Part shown: one piece after another, positions 16,246 through 24,897 of the stretch
Layout: each line of letters starts with the position of its first letter
How positions within the stretch are numbered: position 1 is the first letter of the stretch
Origin: Streptomyces niphimycinicus
Lineage (GTDB): Bacteria; Actinomycetota; Actinomycetes; Streptomycetales; Streptomycetaceae
Direction of reading: 5' to 3'
Assembly: GCF_018883605.1 (NCBI RefSeq)
Contig: NZ_JAHLEM010000015.1
Coordinates: 35,924 to 99,923, forward strand
Length of the DNA: 64,000 bases
Notes under the pieces: generated by a model
What the model saw: the letters and a program-made list of their open reading frames with translations, nothing else
The model's database searches: none
Told to the model about the DNA's origin: nothing
Position numbers and translations under genes: made by a program

Positions 16246-18663
16246 ATCGCATCGCCAGGTGGACAGGACGAGCACTTCGGCAGCACCCACTCCGAGCTGT
16301 CGGGATCCTCACGTGACGTCGTCCAGGCGAGAAGTGTCCACGGAGGCATCCACTTCCACGCGCAGGGCACACCGGACCCGGGGAGGTCTTCCAGCCCTGT
16401 CCCACGCCAGTTACCGGCCGACGTGGGCGGATTCGTCAACCGAACCGATGAGCTCGGCCAGTTGAACGCCGTCCTCACCACCGAGGACGGCGGTCCGCTC
16501 GTCGTCTCGGTATACGTGATCGCCGGCACCGCCGGCGCCGGAAAGACATCGCTGGCACTGCGCTGGGCACACCAGGTCCGGGAGCGCTTCCCGGATGGCC
16601 AGTTGTACGCCAATCTGCGGGGCTACGACCCCGGAGAGCCGGTCGCGGCACGCGAGGCCCTGCACCGCTTGCTGACCTCGCTCGGTGTCCGGGCCGAAGC
16701 CGTACCGCAGGATCTCGACGCGGCCGCTGCGCTATACCGCTCGTTACTGGCCGACCGCCGGGTACTGGTCGTCCTGGACAACGCGGCCACCGTCGGCCAG
16801 GTCAGGCCCTTGCTGCCAGGGAGCGCGCACAGCCTGGTGCCGGTCACCAGCCGCAGCCGCCTGTCCGGCCTCGCCGTCCGCGACGGGGCCCGCCGGCTCA
16901 CGCTCGGCGTGCTGCCGGAGCCGGAGGCGGTTGCCCTGCTGCGCGTCGTCACCGCGGGATACCGGCCGGTCGATGACGAACGGCAGCTCGCCGAGTTGGC
17001 CCACCTGTGCGCACGCCTCCCGCTCGCTCTGCGGATAGCTGCGGAACGCGCCGCTAGTCACCCCCACCTACGGCTGGACGACCTGATCGCCGACCTGCGC
17101 GACGAATCGGCCCTCTGGGACGCCCTGAGCACGGGCGACGACGAGGAAGCCGAAGCTGTTCGCACCGTCTTCGCGTGGTCGTATCGCGCCCTGTCCGAGC
17201 AAGCCGCCCGCCTGTTCCGCCTGCTGGGCCTGCACCCCGGACCCGAGTTCGGGCTGCGGGCCGCCGCGGCCCTGGCCGGGTCGGCCGGCATCAGTCGGTC
17301 CCGGCAGATGCTGGACTCTCTGGTCGGCGCACACCTCCTGGAACAGACCGCCCAGGACCGCTACCGGTTCCATGACCTTCTGCGGGCCTACGCCATCGAC
17401 CAGGCCCAGCACGAAGAGCCGCCGGCCGAGCGAGAGGCAGCTCTGCGGCGCGTGCTGGAGTGGTATCTGCACACCGCCGACGCCGCGCAGAGCTGGATCA
17501 ACCCCGCCGAGGACCGCGTGCCCCTCACGCCCGCCCCGGACGACATCAGCCCGCTGACGTTCTCCGAGTACGACGCCGCCGTGGACTGGGCCGAGCGCGA
17601 GCACGACAACCTCCTCCAGGCCGTGCGTACGGCGGCCGACGCCGGCCAAGACCGACTGGCGTGGCAGTTGGCCACCGTCCTGTGGAACGCGCAGTTCCCA
17701 TCCGCCTCGGGCACAAGCTGGCCGGCCGTGGGCCGCATCGGGCTGGAGGCAGCCCAACGGCTGGGGGAACGCGCCGCACAAGGCGCACTCCACACCTACC
17801 TCGGCATGGCCTACACCCGCATCAACCGCCAAGCCGAAAGCCTCGAATCCCACGAGAACGCGCTGACCATCCGGCGCGACCTGGGCGATCGCCTTGGCGA
17901 AGCACGCTCACTCAACCTGATCGGCCTGAACCATCTCCGCGGCAGACGACTCGACTCCGCTGCCCGCTACTTCGAGCAGGCCATCTCCGCCTTCCAGGAG
18001 CAGGACGCCGCCCACTGGGCCGCCACGGCGATGTCCAACCTCGCGACCACCCACTACCGCGCCGGGCGGCTTCCGGAGGCGGCGACCGTCATCGACCAGG
18101 CCCTGGCAGCGCACCGGACTCTCGGTGATCAGCGCGGCGAAGGCAACATCCTGCGTGTGCTGAGCGACGTCCAACGCGAACAGGGCGACGTCGAGGCATC
18201 CCTGGCCTCGGCCCAGGCCGCCCTCGACATCGCCCTCACCCTCCGCAACCTCCGTCTGGAGGGGTTCTGGCTGCTGACCCTCGGCGATGCCCAGCAGGCG
18301 AACAGCCAGTACGCCGAGGCCCTGACCTCCTACCAACGATCCGCCACACTCCACCGACGCCTCGCCGACCGCAGCCGAGAGGCGCTGGCCTGGCAGGGCG
18401 TGGGCGAGGTCTACCGCCGCCTTGGACGCCAGACAGAGGCGGCCGACTTCCACCGCCAGGCCGCCTCGACGCACCGCGATCTCGGCGATGAGTGGCACCA
18501 GGCCCTGGCGTTGGATGGCCTGGCCTCGGCGGTACTCGGCGAAAGCCCGGAAGAGGCCCACCGACACTGGACACAGGTACTGAGGCTGCTAGCCGACTTC
18601 GACGATCCTCGCGCAGTGGTGGTGCGGGAGAGAATCGAAAGTCGGCTGACAGAAACTAGCTGA
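16246..18663 (+). CDS. NB-ARC (STAND) ATPase with TPR repeats; probable non-canonical AUC start
   Basis: About 805 residues if translation begins at ATC 16246. Walker A GTAGAGKT near residues 94-101, Walker B VLVVLDNAA, and the sensor motif LVPVTSRSRL mark the AfsR-like NB-ARC NTPases. The C-terminal half (from about 17740) is a series of TPR pairs (GDRLGEARSLNLIGL, GRLPEAATVIDQALA and so on). No SARP DNA-binding domain is present. Upstream of the first canonical start (GTG 16423, no ribosome binding site) the frame encodes ELSGSSRDVVQARSVHGG, a segment conserved at the N-terminus of Streptomyces NB-ARC proteins. There is no ATG/GTG/TTG between the in-frame stop at 16219 and 16423, while ATC 16246 follows GGGAAGGGAG at proper spacing. 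Likely a signal-triggered sensor of a conflict system. Confidence 0.8.
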   Translation: MASPGGQDEHFGSTHSELSGSSRDVVQARSVHGGIHFHAQGTPDPGRSSSPVPRQLPADVGGFVNRTDELGQLNAVLTTEDGGPLVVSVYVIAGTAGAGKTSLALRWAHQVRERFPDGQLYANLRGYDPGEPVAAREALHRLLTSLGVRAEAVPQDLDAAAALYRSLLADRRVLVVLDNAATVGQVRPLLPGSAHSLVPVTSRSRLSGLAVRDGARRLTLGVLPEPEAVALLRVVTAGYRPVDDERQLAELAHLCARLPLALRIAAERAASHPHLRLDDLIADLRDESALWDALSTGDDEEAEAVRTVFAWSYRALSEQAARLFRLLGLHPGPEFGLRAAAALAGSAGISRSRQMLDSLVGAHLLEQTAQDRYRFHDLLRAYAIDQAQHEEPPAEREAALRRVLEWYLHTADAAQSWINPAEDRVPLTPAPDDISPLTFSEYDAAVDWAEREHDNLLQAVRTAADAGQDRLAWQLATVLWNAQFPSASGTSWPAVGRIGLEAAQRLGERAAQGALHTYLGMAYTRINRQAESLESHENALTIRRDLGDRLGEARSLNLIGLNHLRGRRLDSAARYFEQAISAFQEQDAAHWAATAMSNLATTHYRAGRLPEAATVIDQALAAHRTLGDQRGEGNILRVLSDVQREQGDVEASLASAQAALDIALTLRNLRLEGFWLLTLGDAQQANSQYAEALTSYQRSATLHRRLADRSREALAWQGVGEVYRRLGRQTEAADFHRQAASTHRDLGDEWHQALALDGLASAVLGESPEEAHRHWTQVLRLLADFDDPRAVVVRERIESRLTETS

Positions 18664-18973
18664 AGCAGCGGCTGAGCCGTTCCGGACGGTGCTCGGTGGC
18701 GCTGATCAGCCGAAGGCCCCAGAACGGTGTCTCTGCCGCACGGCGAGCTGCGGGTGCTGGCCACGCTCCCGGCCGCGTACGTGGCTCCGGGTGGTCCACA
18801 CCGCTGCGAGAGCACGATGCACATCAGCGGAGAGGCACGGGCCCTGGCTCCTCGCCTCCTTGCCACTGACGCATGCACGCCGTCGTGGCTGATTTGCGCC
18901 CTTTCCGGACTCCGGAACCCAATTCACCGTAAGGGTCGGGAGACGACACGGTCTGCGCCGAGGGGGAGCTGCC
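18664..18973. other. Intergenic stretch before the beta-family gene
   Basis: 310 bp without a supported gene. It should contain the promoter of the 18974 gene. The only clear element is its ribosome binding site (gaggggga) at the right end. Confidence 0.3.
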
Positions 18974-20026
18974 ATGTCCGCGCCGCTGTATGTTTCCGTG
19001 CTGCCCATCCGGCCGCATGCCATGGCCGCTTTCCGGGGGCTGCGGCCCGACATTCAGGCCAGGGTTGCCCCGCTGTGGACCTTGCCGCCCCGCACTGGCA
19101 TGCTGCCGGACCTCCTGGCCGTGGAACTTCGCAAGGATGCGGGCCGCGTTTCCACCGCGCACCGTTACCAGTCGGCCTGGCTGGACGCGCCGTTCACCGA
19201 CGAGAATGAGGCCGCTGTCCTGGCCGAAACCCTGCCGCCCGAGTGGTGGGCCCAGCGGAACCTGCACCCGGTGACCGGCCCTTGTCGGCCCGTCCCTCAG
19301 CAGTCCCTGGCTCTCGCGGCAGCCCAGCGGCGTGGCGGCGGTCTGGGTATACGCGTGCGGGTCCCGGGTGAGTGGCACGACCGGGACATCCCATGTCTAT
19401 GCGCACTGCTCGACCGTGCTTGTCCCATCGGCCCAGTCGACCTGTTCCTTGATCTGGGCACCGTACTGCCCTCCCGCAGGGACGCCGCCAAAGAGGCTCT
19501 GCGGGCTCTCGACGTGCTGGTCCCACTCGCCCCCTGGCGGACGGTGTTCGTTGTGGCAGGCGGCTTCCCCGAGCCGCCCGAGGGCTTCCTGGAGAGCGCC
19601 TGGCATGAGTCGCCACGATCGGACTGGGACACGTGGCACGAGATCCACCACAGCGGGCGCTCCTACCTCCCGTTGCTGCAATACGGCGACTACGGCATCC
19701 TCCCCGCCGGGTACGTCACCCAGACCGCGGTCTCGGGCAACGGAGGACCGAGGTGGGGCATCCTCCGCTACACCACCACCCGTTCTTATTTCCTGGCCAA
19801 GGCGCTACAGCGCGGCGAACACCGCGATGCCGTCAACCGCGACGCCGCGCGGCGCCTCACCCGCCTCGCGGACTTCCGTGGCCCGTCCGTTGGAACGGGG
19901 GAGGGCTGGCTGCGCGACTGCGCCCAGGGATCCGTCACCACCGGCAACCACTCCGTGTGGAACCGAGTGGGAAACATCCAGCACATGACGTTCGTCGTCA
20001 ATTGTCCCGCAGGGCAATTCGGTTGA
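18974..20026 (+). CDS. Beta family protein (PF14350-like)
   Basis: 350 residues. The start LYVSVLPIRPHAMAAFRGL with later PLWTLPPR, then strand-rich repeats (VDLFLDLGTV, WRTVFVVAGGFPEP) and a C-terminal GILRYTTTRSYFLAKAL ... WNRVGNIQHMTFVV resembles the 'beta protein' family. This family is named after a phage protein and often found in bacterial defence or prophage regions. The fold appears TIM-barrel-like from strand/helix alternation. No biochemical role is established. The ATG follows GGGGGAG at good spacing. It stands alone, with no adjacent coupled partner. Confidence 0.7.
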   Translation: MSAPLYVSVLPIRPHAMAAFRGLRPDIQARVAPLWTLPPRTGMLPDLLAVELRKDAGRVSTAHRYQSAWLDAPFTDENEAAVLAETLPPEWWAQRNLHPVTGPCRPVPQQSLALAAAQRRGGGLGIRVRVPGEWHDRDIPCLCALLDRACPIGPVDLFLDLGTVLPSRRDAAKEALRALDVLVPLAPWRTVFVVAGGFPEPPEGFLESAWHESPRSDWDTWHEIHHSGRSYLPLLQYGDYGILPAGYVTQTAVSGNGGPRWGILRYTTTRSYFLAKALQRGEHRDAVNRDAARRLTRLADFRGPSVGTGEGWLRDCAQGSVTTGNHSVWNRVGNIQHMTFVVNCPAGQFG

Positions 20027-20271
20027 GACGGTGGGCCACCGGAACCGGTCCATCATCTGAGCGAACCCCGAATCCAAGGGTCATGCTGCCGGTGCTATCG
20101 GGCTATCCATCACTGCCAGCGTGGCGGATGCCTAGGCATATCTGCGACCTGGTATCGGGGCATTGGTAATCCGGAGAGGCAGTTCACCCGCGAGTGCGAC
20201 CCGGGCGCGGGTACGGGCACCATCACCGACAAGTGGGTTGGCCAGGACGCCGAGCAGTGTTCGAGCCACTG

Positions 20272-21750
20272 TTACCGGCGAAGCGTCTGAAGCTTCAGGG
20301 CGTCGAGAATGCCGTCCGTGTCCGGCTGACGGAGCCAGTCGTCGCTCTTCGCCCACAGGATGGCGATGCCGGCGCGGCTCTGAGCGTCGAGTCCGCTCAG
20401 CAGGCCAGAAACGGCCTCACGCGAGGCGTCCCCGAGTGCCAGGACGATCAGCCGACGAACGCGTTCCGGCGCCGCCGGGAGGGCATTTACGAGCTCGGCG
20501 ACGAGGTCGCGGTCAGCCAGCAGGTGCGCAGCCGTAGCGGCCCGGTGCAGGTCATCAGCATCAGCGCGAAGCCAGTCGAGGAGCTCGTCCAGGCACTCCT
20601 GGGGCAGGTCCGACGGTATGGCCGCCGCTGCGTGCGCCGCCACAAGCACGCTGGGATTGTTGACGAGGTGCATGAGCTTGGCGGGTGCCTTGCGAGCCCC
20701 AGTCCCGAGCCCCCAGGCGGCAGCCGCACGTACCTCTTCCGGAATTGCCGGCTTGGTGCTGCTGGCAATCGAGTACAGCGCCTCCGTGGCTTCCTCGGCG
20801 TCGATCTCCGATAGGCAGAACACGGCCTCCATACGCACCTCGTCGGCCGAGTCAGCGCCTTCGGCGAGCACGAGCAGCGCAGCGACGGACGCTGGGCGCG
20901 TGGGGGCAAGGCTAGCGTGCGCTTCGAGGCGCAGGAGCCGGTCATTGACCTCGTCATCCGCTATGCCGATGAGCATGTCCTCGACGGGCTCTGCGCCGAG
21001 GAACCGGGCGGCCTTGACGGCAGGGAATCGAATGTCGTCGTCAGTTGACAGAAGGTCCTCCTTCCAGCTCCAGGACCCGTCCCCGGCACAGGCGATCGAG
21101 TCAGCCATACGGAAGCAGAACGCGACCGGCTGGCCGGCCTCGAATGCCGTCCCTGCTGCCAACGTGTGGAATGTGCCCCAACTCCTACCTTGCCAGTAGA
21201 GATAGGTGCTGGCGCCCTTCGTGACGCGAAGCTTTTTGAGGTCGTCGTCGACGGTGAGGACCTCACCGGCAACGTCCGAGGCCCACATCGGCCAACGGCG
21301 ATCCAATTCCGATCCCTCGGACGCGGACTTTCGCTTGCCCGCCTTAGAGGAACCCAGAGCATCTTCCAGGCTCTGCCGAGTCACGTAGACAAGGTTGGAC
21401 ACGCTCACGGGGCTCGTCTTCATGTCGACACACGCGAAGGCGAAGACGTCGTCCGGGCACATGCCTCCGTCGCGCCAGGTGCGGCCTGTCACCTTGGAGT
21501 CGGAGAGTATGATCTCAAGCTTCGTCTTGCCCTTGCACTCAAAACGGCGTCCACAGCTAACGCAGAGGAGGTCGGGTAGCCGCATGCGCTTGACCTTCGT
21601 CTGCCATACCTTGTTGGACGTGGCGAACCGATCGAGCTTGATAATGCGGTGCCCGTGATTGAGCTCAAGGTCTTGGGCAACCGCGTCGGCGGCGTAGACT
21701 CCCATGCTCAGGAACCGAGCGAAAACAGCGTCTTCTTTGAAGCCCATCAA
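20272..21750 (-). CDS. PD-(D/E)XK nuclease domain fused to HEAT repeats; component of the C-regulated R-M island
   Basis: 492 residues. The N-terminal domain has [17 protein letters not shown] at 59-75: D60 and E71-x-K73 fit a PD-(D/E)XK active site, and C63/C66 with C72 suggest a bound zinc. A central beta-rich domain (about 160-235) is followed by HEAT-like helical repeats from about 240 to the end ([44 protein letters not shown]). It overlaps the upstream XRE gene by 4 bp (ATGA), so both are translated from one message. Position beside a controller and a methylase argues for a restriction or accessory-cleavage role. This is not a standard restriction enzyme family that I recognise. Confidence 0.7.
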   Translation of the reverse strand: MMGFKEDAVFARFLSMGVYAADAVAQDLELNHGHRIIKLDRFATSNKVWQTKVKRMRLPDLLCVSCGRRFECKGKTKLEIILSDSKVTGRTWRDGGMCPDDVFAFACVDMKTSPVSVSNLVYVTRQSLEDALGSSKAGKRKSASEGSELDRRWPMWASDVAGEVLTVDDDLKKLRVTKGASTYLYWQGRSWGTFHTLAAGTAFEAGQPVAFCFRMADSIACAGDGSWSWKEDLLSTDDDIRFPAVKAARFLGAEPVEDMLIGIADDEVNDRLLRLEAHASLAPTRPASVAALLVLAEGADSADEVRMEAVFCLSEIDAEEATEALYSIASSTKPAIPEEVRAAAAWGLGTGARKAPAKLMHLVNNPSVLVAAHAAAAIPSDLPQECLDELLDWLRADADDLHRAATAAHLLADRDLVAELVNALPAAPERVRRLIVLALGDASREAVSGLLSGLDAQSRAGIAILWAKSDDWLRQPDTDGILDALKLQTLRR

Positions 21751-21986
21751 ATGCCTTCGAGTAGTTGTGCGGCATCGACCTTGAGTGCACGCGCGAGGGC
21801 AATGATGTTGTCAAGGCTTACGTTGCGCTGACCTCGTTCCAGCGAAGAGACGTAGGTGCGGTGGATCCCCGCAGCTTCCGCGAGCTCTTCTTGCGAGAGG
21901 CCTGCCGAGAGACGGTGCTCCCGTACACGGTGGCCGAACGCCCCGCGCTGCCGCTGGAGGCGGAGCTTGTCGGAGGCATGCGTCAT
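21747..21986 (-). CDS. XRE-family controller (C) protein
   Basis: 79 residues, nearly all one helix-turn-helix domain: [43 protein letters not shown]. Size and sequence match the C proteins of type II restriction-modification systems such as C.PvuII, which bind 'C boxes' and delay endonuclease expression until the host is methylated. The ATG lies 33 nt from the 20-bp operator-like sequence at 22020-22039, with no clear Shine-Dalgarno, so a leaderless or very short leader message is possible. Its gene is coupled to the HEAT nuclease gene. Confidence 0.88.
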   Translation of the reverse strand: MTHASDKLRLQRQRGAFGHRVREHRLSAGLSQEELAEAAGIHRTYVSSLERGQRNVSLDNIIALARALKVDAAQLLEGI

Positions 21987-22015
21987 GATGTGTGGACGTT
22001 AGGACGGTGCAGACG

Positions 22016-23752
22016 ATGGGTCTACAGACTATGAGTAACGTTGGGGGTACGGCTGAGGAGATCGTGGTGGGTCGTGGTGACCCTGCCTATCTCGCGCACG
22101 CCTACCTGACGAAGGTCCCTGTGCCCGCTATTACGCCGTTCGTCGAGGCTTACTGTCCGCCCAACGGCGTCGTGGCTGATCCGTTCGCCGGGTCTGGGAT
22201 GACGGGGGTCGCGGCGCGGATCACCGGGCGCCAGGCACGCCTGTCGGACATCTCTGTGCTGGGGCGACATATTGGCTCCAACTACCTAAGCATGGTCGAA
22301 GGGTACGAGTTCACCAGGGCCGCGCAGGCCGTCATCAAGCGGGCCCGGGACGCTGTCGGCAAGATCTACGAGGTCCCCTGCCGTGGGTGCGGTGGAACCG
22401 GTCAGCTTGCGAAGACTGTCTGGAGCGTCCTGGTGAGGTGCGCGGGCTGTGAGAAGCCCGTGAGCTACTACCACTCGCTCGAGGCCGCGGAGTGGTCGAA
22501 GCCGAAGATGGTCTGTCCCCATTGTTCGGCCCACATTTCGAGCAAGCTCGAGCGCGTGGGTGAGCAGCCCGTGGTCGACTACGTCAACTGCGCGTGCTCC
22601 CCGAAGCAGCGTGAGCAGCCGGCGGTCGCCGCGCCGAGCATCGACGTCGACGGCCTGGACTTCCCCCGCGTTGAGATTACGCCTGACCGGGAGATGTACC
22701 GGGCGTCTGCGCTGGGCAAGAGCGGCTACACGACCGTGGCTTCGTTCTATTCGCCGCGTAACCTGCGCACTCTGGTGGCCCTGCGCGATGAGATCCACGG
22801 GATTGAGGACCGCGCTCTGAGTCAAAAGCTGCTGTTCGCGTTCACCGCGACGTTGACTCGGGCAAGCAAGCGGTATCAGTGGTCGCACAAACGCCCGCTG
22901 AACGCCGCGAACCAGAACTACTACATCGCGCCGGTCTTCTACGAGTGGAACGTCTTCGAGCTCTTCGAGCGTAAGACGACCGCCGTGCTGAAGGCTGATG
23001 ACTGGATCCGGACGCAAGCGTTCACGCGCAATGTGGACGCGGACACGGTGCCCGCGGAGTACGTCACGGAGAGCGCTGCGGAGCTGTCCCTGCCGGACGC
23101 GAGCGTGGACTACGTGTTCACGGACCCCCCGTTCGGTTCGAACCTCTTTTACGCGGATATGGCTCTGTTCCAGGAGGGCTGGCTGGACGGCTTCACGGAC
23201 GCCAGCAAGGAAGCGGTGATCGATCGCTCCACCGGCACGAAGCGCACGGCGGACCGCTACGAGACGCTGCTGACGGAGTCACTCAAGCACTGCTGCCGCA
23301 TCTTGAAGCCTGGCGGGCGCATCTCGATGGTCTTCGGCAACTCCTCGGGCAAGATCTGGGCAGTAGTCCAGCGAGCAGTCGCAGCAGCCGGCCTGCGCAT
23401 CGAGCCGGAGAAGATCGCCATCCTGAACAAGGGGCAGCGCTCCGTGAAGGGGCTGGCCTCGGGTTTTGAGCACGTCGCTACGCTCGACCTTGTCCTGACG
23501 ATGGTTCCGCAGGACGGCGCCGAGGCTTCGTTCAAGCAGCCGACGGCTGAGGCCGTTGCTGCGGCGACGCGCGAGCTGGTTGGTGCTGCCGCCTCTGCGT
23601 CTCCTAGCCATCTGTATCTGGAGCTGCTCCGCCGCGCGCTTTGGGAGGGATGGAGCGTCGCGGACCTCAACTTGCAGACGGCGACGACAACGCTGCTGCA
23701 CGACGGGTGGAGCATCGACCCGAAGACGGGTCTACTGGCCGAGCCCGAGTAG
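22016..23752 (+). CDS. Zn-ribbon DNA amino-methyltransferase (COG1743-like, probably N6-adenine)
   Basis: About 578 residues. Motif I DPFAGSG is at 55-61, near the N-terminus. Four Cys pairs follow (C122/125, C142/145, C167/170, C192/194), forming a zinc-ribbon insertion. The catalytic motif IV TDPPFGSN is at 369-376, and LKPGGRISMVFGN is the next core strand. The order motif I, insertion/recognition region, DPPF is that of alpha-class amino-methylases; DPPF rather than SPPY favours N6-adenine. The start is uncertain: ATG 22016 has an AGGA 11 nt upstream, ATG 22031 would be leaderless and inside the operator, GTG 21992 has no signal. It is the protective methylase of the cluster flanked by two nuclease units. 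Confidence 0.82.
   Translation: MGLQTMSNVGGTAEEIVVGRGDPAYLAHAYLTKVPVPAITPFVEAYCPPNGVVADPFAGSGMTGVAARITGRQARLSDISVLGRHIGSNYLSMVEGYEFTRAAQAVIKRARDAVGKIYEVPCRGCGGTGQLAKTVWSVLVRCAGCEKPVSYYHSLEAAEWSKPKMVCPHCSAHISSKLERVGEQPVVDYVNCACSPKQREQPAVAAPSIDVDGLDFPRVEITPDREMYRASALGKSGYTTVASFYSPRNLRTLVALRDEIHGIEDRALSQKLLFAFTATLTRASKRYQWSHKRPLNAANQNYYIAPVFYEWNVFELFERKTTAVLKADDWIRTQAFTRNVDADTVPAEYVTESAAELSLPDASVDYVFTDPPFGSNLFYADMALFQEGWLDGFTDASKEAVIDRSTGTKRTADRYETLLTESLKHCCRILKPGGRISMVFGNSSGKIWAVVQRAVAAAGLRIEPEKIAILNKGQRSVKGLASGFEHVATLDLVLTMVPQDGAEASFKQPTAEAVAAATRELVGAAASASPSHLYLELLRRALWEGWSVADLNLQTATTTLLHDGWSIDPKTGLLAEPE
22020..22039 (+). promoter_or_regulatory. C-box-like operator, copy 1
   Basis: The 20-mer gtctacagactatgagtaac contains the palindromes GTCT-AC-AGAC and GACT-ATG-AGTA, the latter close to the GACT-N3-AGTC core of controller-protein boxes. 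It lies between the divergent XRE and methylase genes and overlaps the candidate methylase starts. An exact inverted copy is at 23935-23954. Confidence 0.75.
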
Positions 23753-23770
23753 GCGCTTCGAGTAGCTAGA

Positions 23771-23806
23771 AGGGCGGCCGCCGCTTCAACAATGGATGGC
23801 CGCCCT
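23771..23806 (+). terminator. Hairpin downstream of the methylase gene
   Basis: AGGGCGGCC (23771-23779) pairs with GGCCGCCCT (23798-23806), a 9-bp GC stem with an 18-nt loop shortly after the stop. No T tract follows. Confidence 0.5.
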
Positions 23807-23934
23807 GGTGCTGGAGTGGGGACTCGCCGTCGCTTCCGACAGGCCGGTGTGGGTGTCGGAGACGACGACTTGGACGCCGGACAGGCCGAAGGTGCGCGCT
23901 CGAACGCCGGATGCTCACGTTCCGCACTCATCCT

Positions 23935-23954
23935 GTTACTCATAGTCTGTAGAC
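23935..23954 (-). promoter_or_regulatory. C-box-like operator, copy 2 (inverted)
   Basis: gttactcatagtctgtagac is the exact reverse complement of 22020-22039; identity stops at the 20-bp boundary on both sides. It ends 30 bp before the PvuII-like gene, matching the 33-bp distance of copy 1 from the XRE start, so both nuclease units face the same end of the operator. Confidence 0.8.
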
Positions 23955-23984
23955 GTTGATCTAGGTGCGAGCGACTGTTCCTAT

Positions 23985-24641
23985 GTGACTGATGATCAAC
24001 TCATCCCGAGTCAGGGAGACCCGGAAGGTCAGGGCGCTCCACTTCACCCGCAAGGTGACATCCGCAAGATCGTTGAACTGGGTCATCAGCTTCAGAGGTA
24101 CGCCTCGGAGCGGCGTATACATAACGTGTTCGACGATGGGGGCTACAAGGAACTATTGCTACTTGAACTTTTCAATCTCACTAAGGGGGGAGGGCGAGTC
24201 GGCAACGATGCAACAGATGCGCTGGGAGGTGAGTATGAAATCAAAACTGTCGCAAGAATGAATTTCAAGGGTGAGCGCAAGAAGAGTCTTAGCGTTACTA
24301 CGGAACATACGCTCACTCTCGACAACATTGATCGCTACAGGTCGGTTCATCTCTGGATCGTTGCGGTTTTCGACCAATCGACTCCCGAAGCAATCTACGA
24401 GATCCATCCGAGAAAGCTGGAGCCGTATTTTTCCCAGTGGGAAGCAACGCTCCAGGAGCAGATCGAGATCGATTCTCGTCGAGGCGGAGGTGCGCGGCCC
24501 CACCTCAACAACCCCAAAATCCCCCTGAACTTCGTTGCGCAGCATGGTGTAAGGGTTTGGCCCCCAGGTGGTCCCGCTCAGGCCATGCTTCCGAACTACG
24601 TTCAAGAAGGACTCGAGGAAGCCCAAGGATTCACTGAGTGA
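23985..24641 (+). CDS. PvuII-family type II restriction endonuclease
   Basis: 218 residues. The catalytic segment GNDATDALGGEYEIK matches PvuII GNDAVDNAGQEYELK with the same spacing: D75, E85 and K87 correspond to PvuII D58, E68 and K70. Further matches are YR..HLWI.AVF (PvuII YR..PWI.AIY), EAIYEI.P.KLE.Y...WE, and NNPKIPLNFVAQHG versus NNPKIPVKYVMEHG, which includes the DNA-contacting Asn pair. The run of three His in PvuII is reduced to TTEHT, so the recognition sequence may differ from CAGCTG. The N-terminus is about 20 residues longer than PvuII. The GTG at 23985 lies 30 bp after operator copy 2. The gene is clearly lower in GC than its neighbours, a sign of transfer. Confidence 0.88.
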   Translation: MTDDQLIPSQGDPEGQGAPLHPQGDIRKIVELGHQLQRYASERRIHNVFDDGGYKELLLLELFNLTKGGGRVGNDATDALGGEYEIKTVARMNFKGERKKSLSVTTEHTLTLDNIDRYRSVHLWIVAVFDQSTPEAIYEIHPRKLEPYFSQWEATLQEQIEIDSRRGGGARPHLNNPKIPLNFVAQHGVRVWPPGGPAQAMLPNYVQEGLEEAQGFTE

Positions 24642-24837
24642 GTCATTGGGCAGCCTCCCTTTCGGCTCCCGGTTCCAGCAACGCGGACAGCCAGAGGCTA
24701 CGGACACGCTGCGCCACCACCCGCCGAGCCTGCCAGACACCTCCGTACCGCTCAATTTTGAAGACCCAATTTTCGTGGTGGCCCTGCTGCAAGAGCACTG
24801 ATCGCCTCTGGCTGTACGGCACCACCAGGGGGTGCAC

Positions 24838-24897
24838 TGAGGGGCCCTGCGTTTTCCGGACAGCAATCAAGCTGTCCGGAAAACGCAGGGCCCCTCA
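24838..24897. repeat. Perfect 27-bp inverted repeat with 6-nt loop
   Basis: The arm at 24838-24864 (tgaggggccctgcgttttcc and the following ggacagc) is exactly complementary to 24871-24897, with the loop aatcaa. No T tract follows on either strand. It lies about 200 bp after the endonuclease gene and exactly at the left edge of a gene fragment that lacks its 5' end. It could act as a bidirectional terminator, but its perfection and position also suggest a recombination or mobile-element relic. Confidence 0.85.

Noticed and set aside
16423..18663. Taking GTG 16423 as the NB-ARC start
   Set aside because: No ribosome binding site, and it would cut off the conserved N-terminal segment encoded just upstream; kept only as an alternative.
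22020..23954. Reading the 20-bp inverted pair as insertion-sequence terminal repeats around a transposase
   Set aside because: The gene between them is a DNA methylase, the repeats contain C-box-like palindromes and sit at promoter distance from both nuclease units, so operators are the better explanation.
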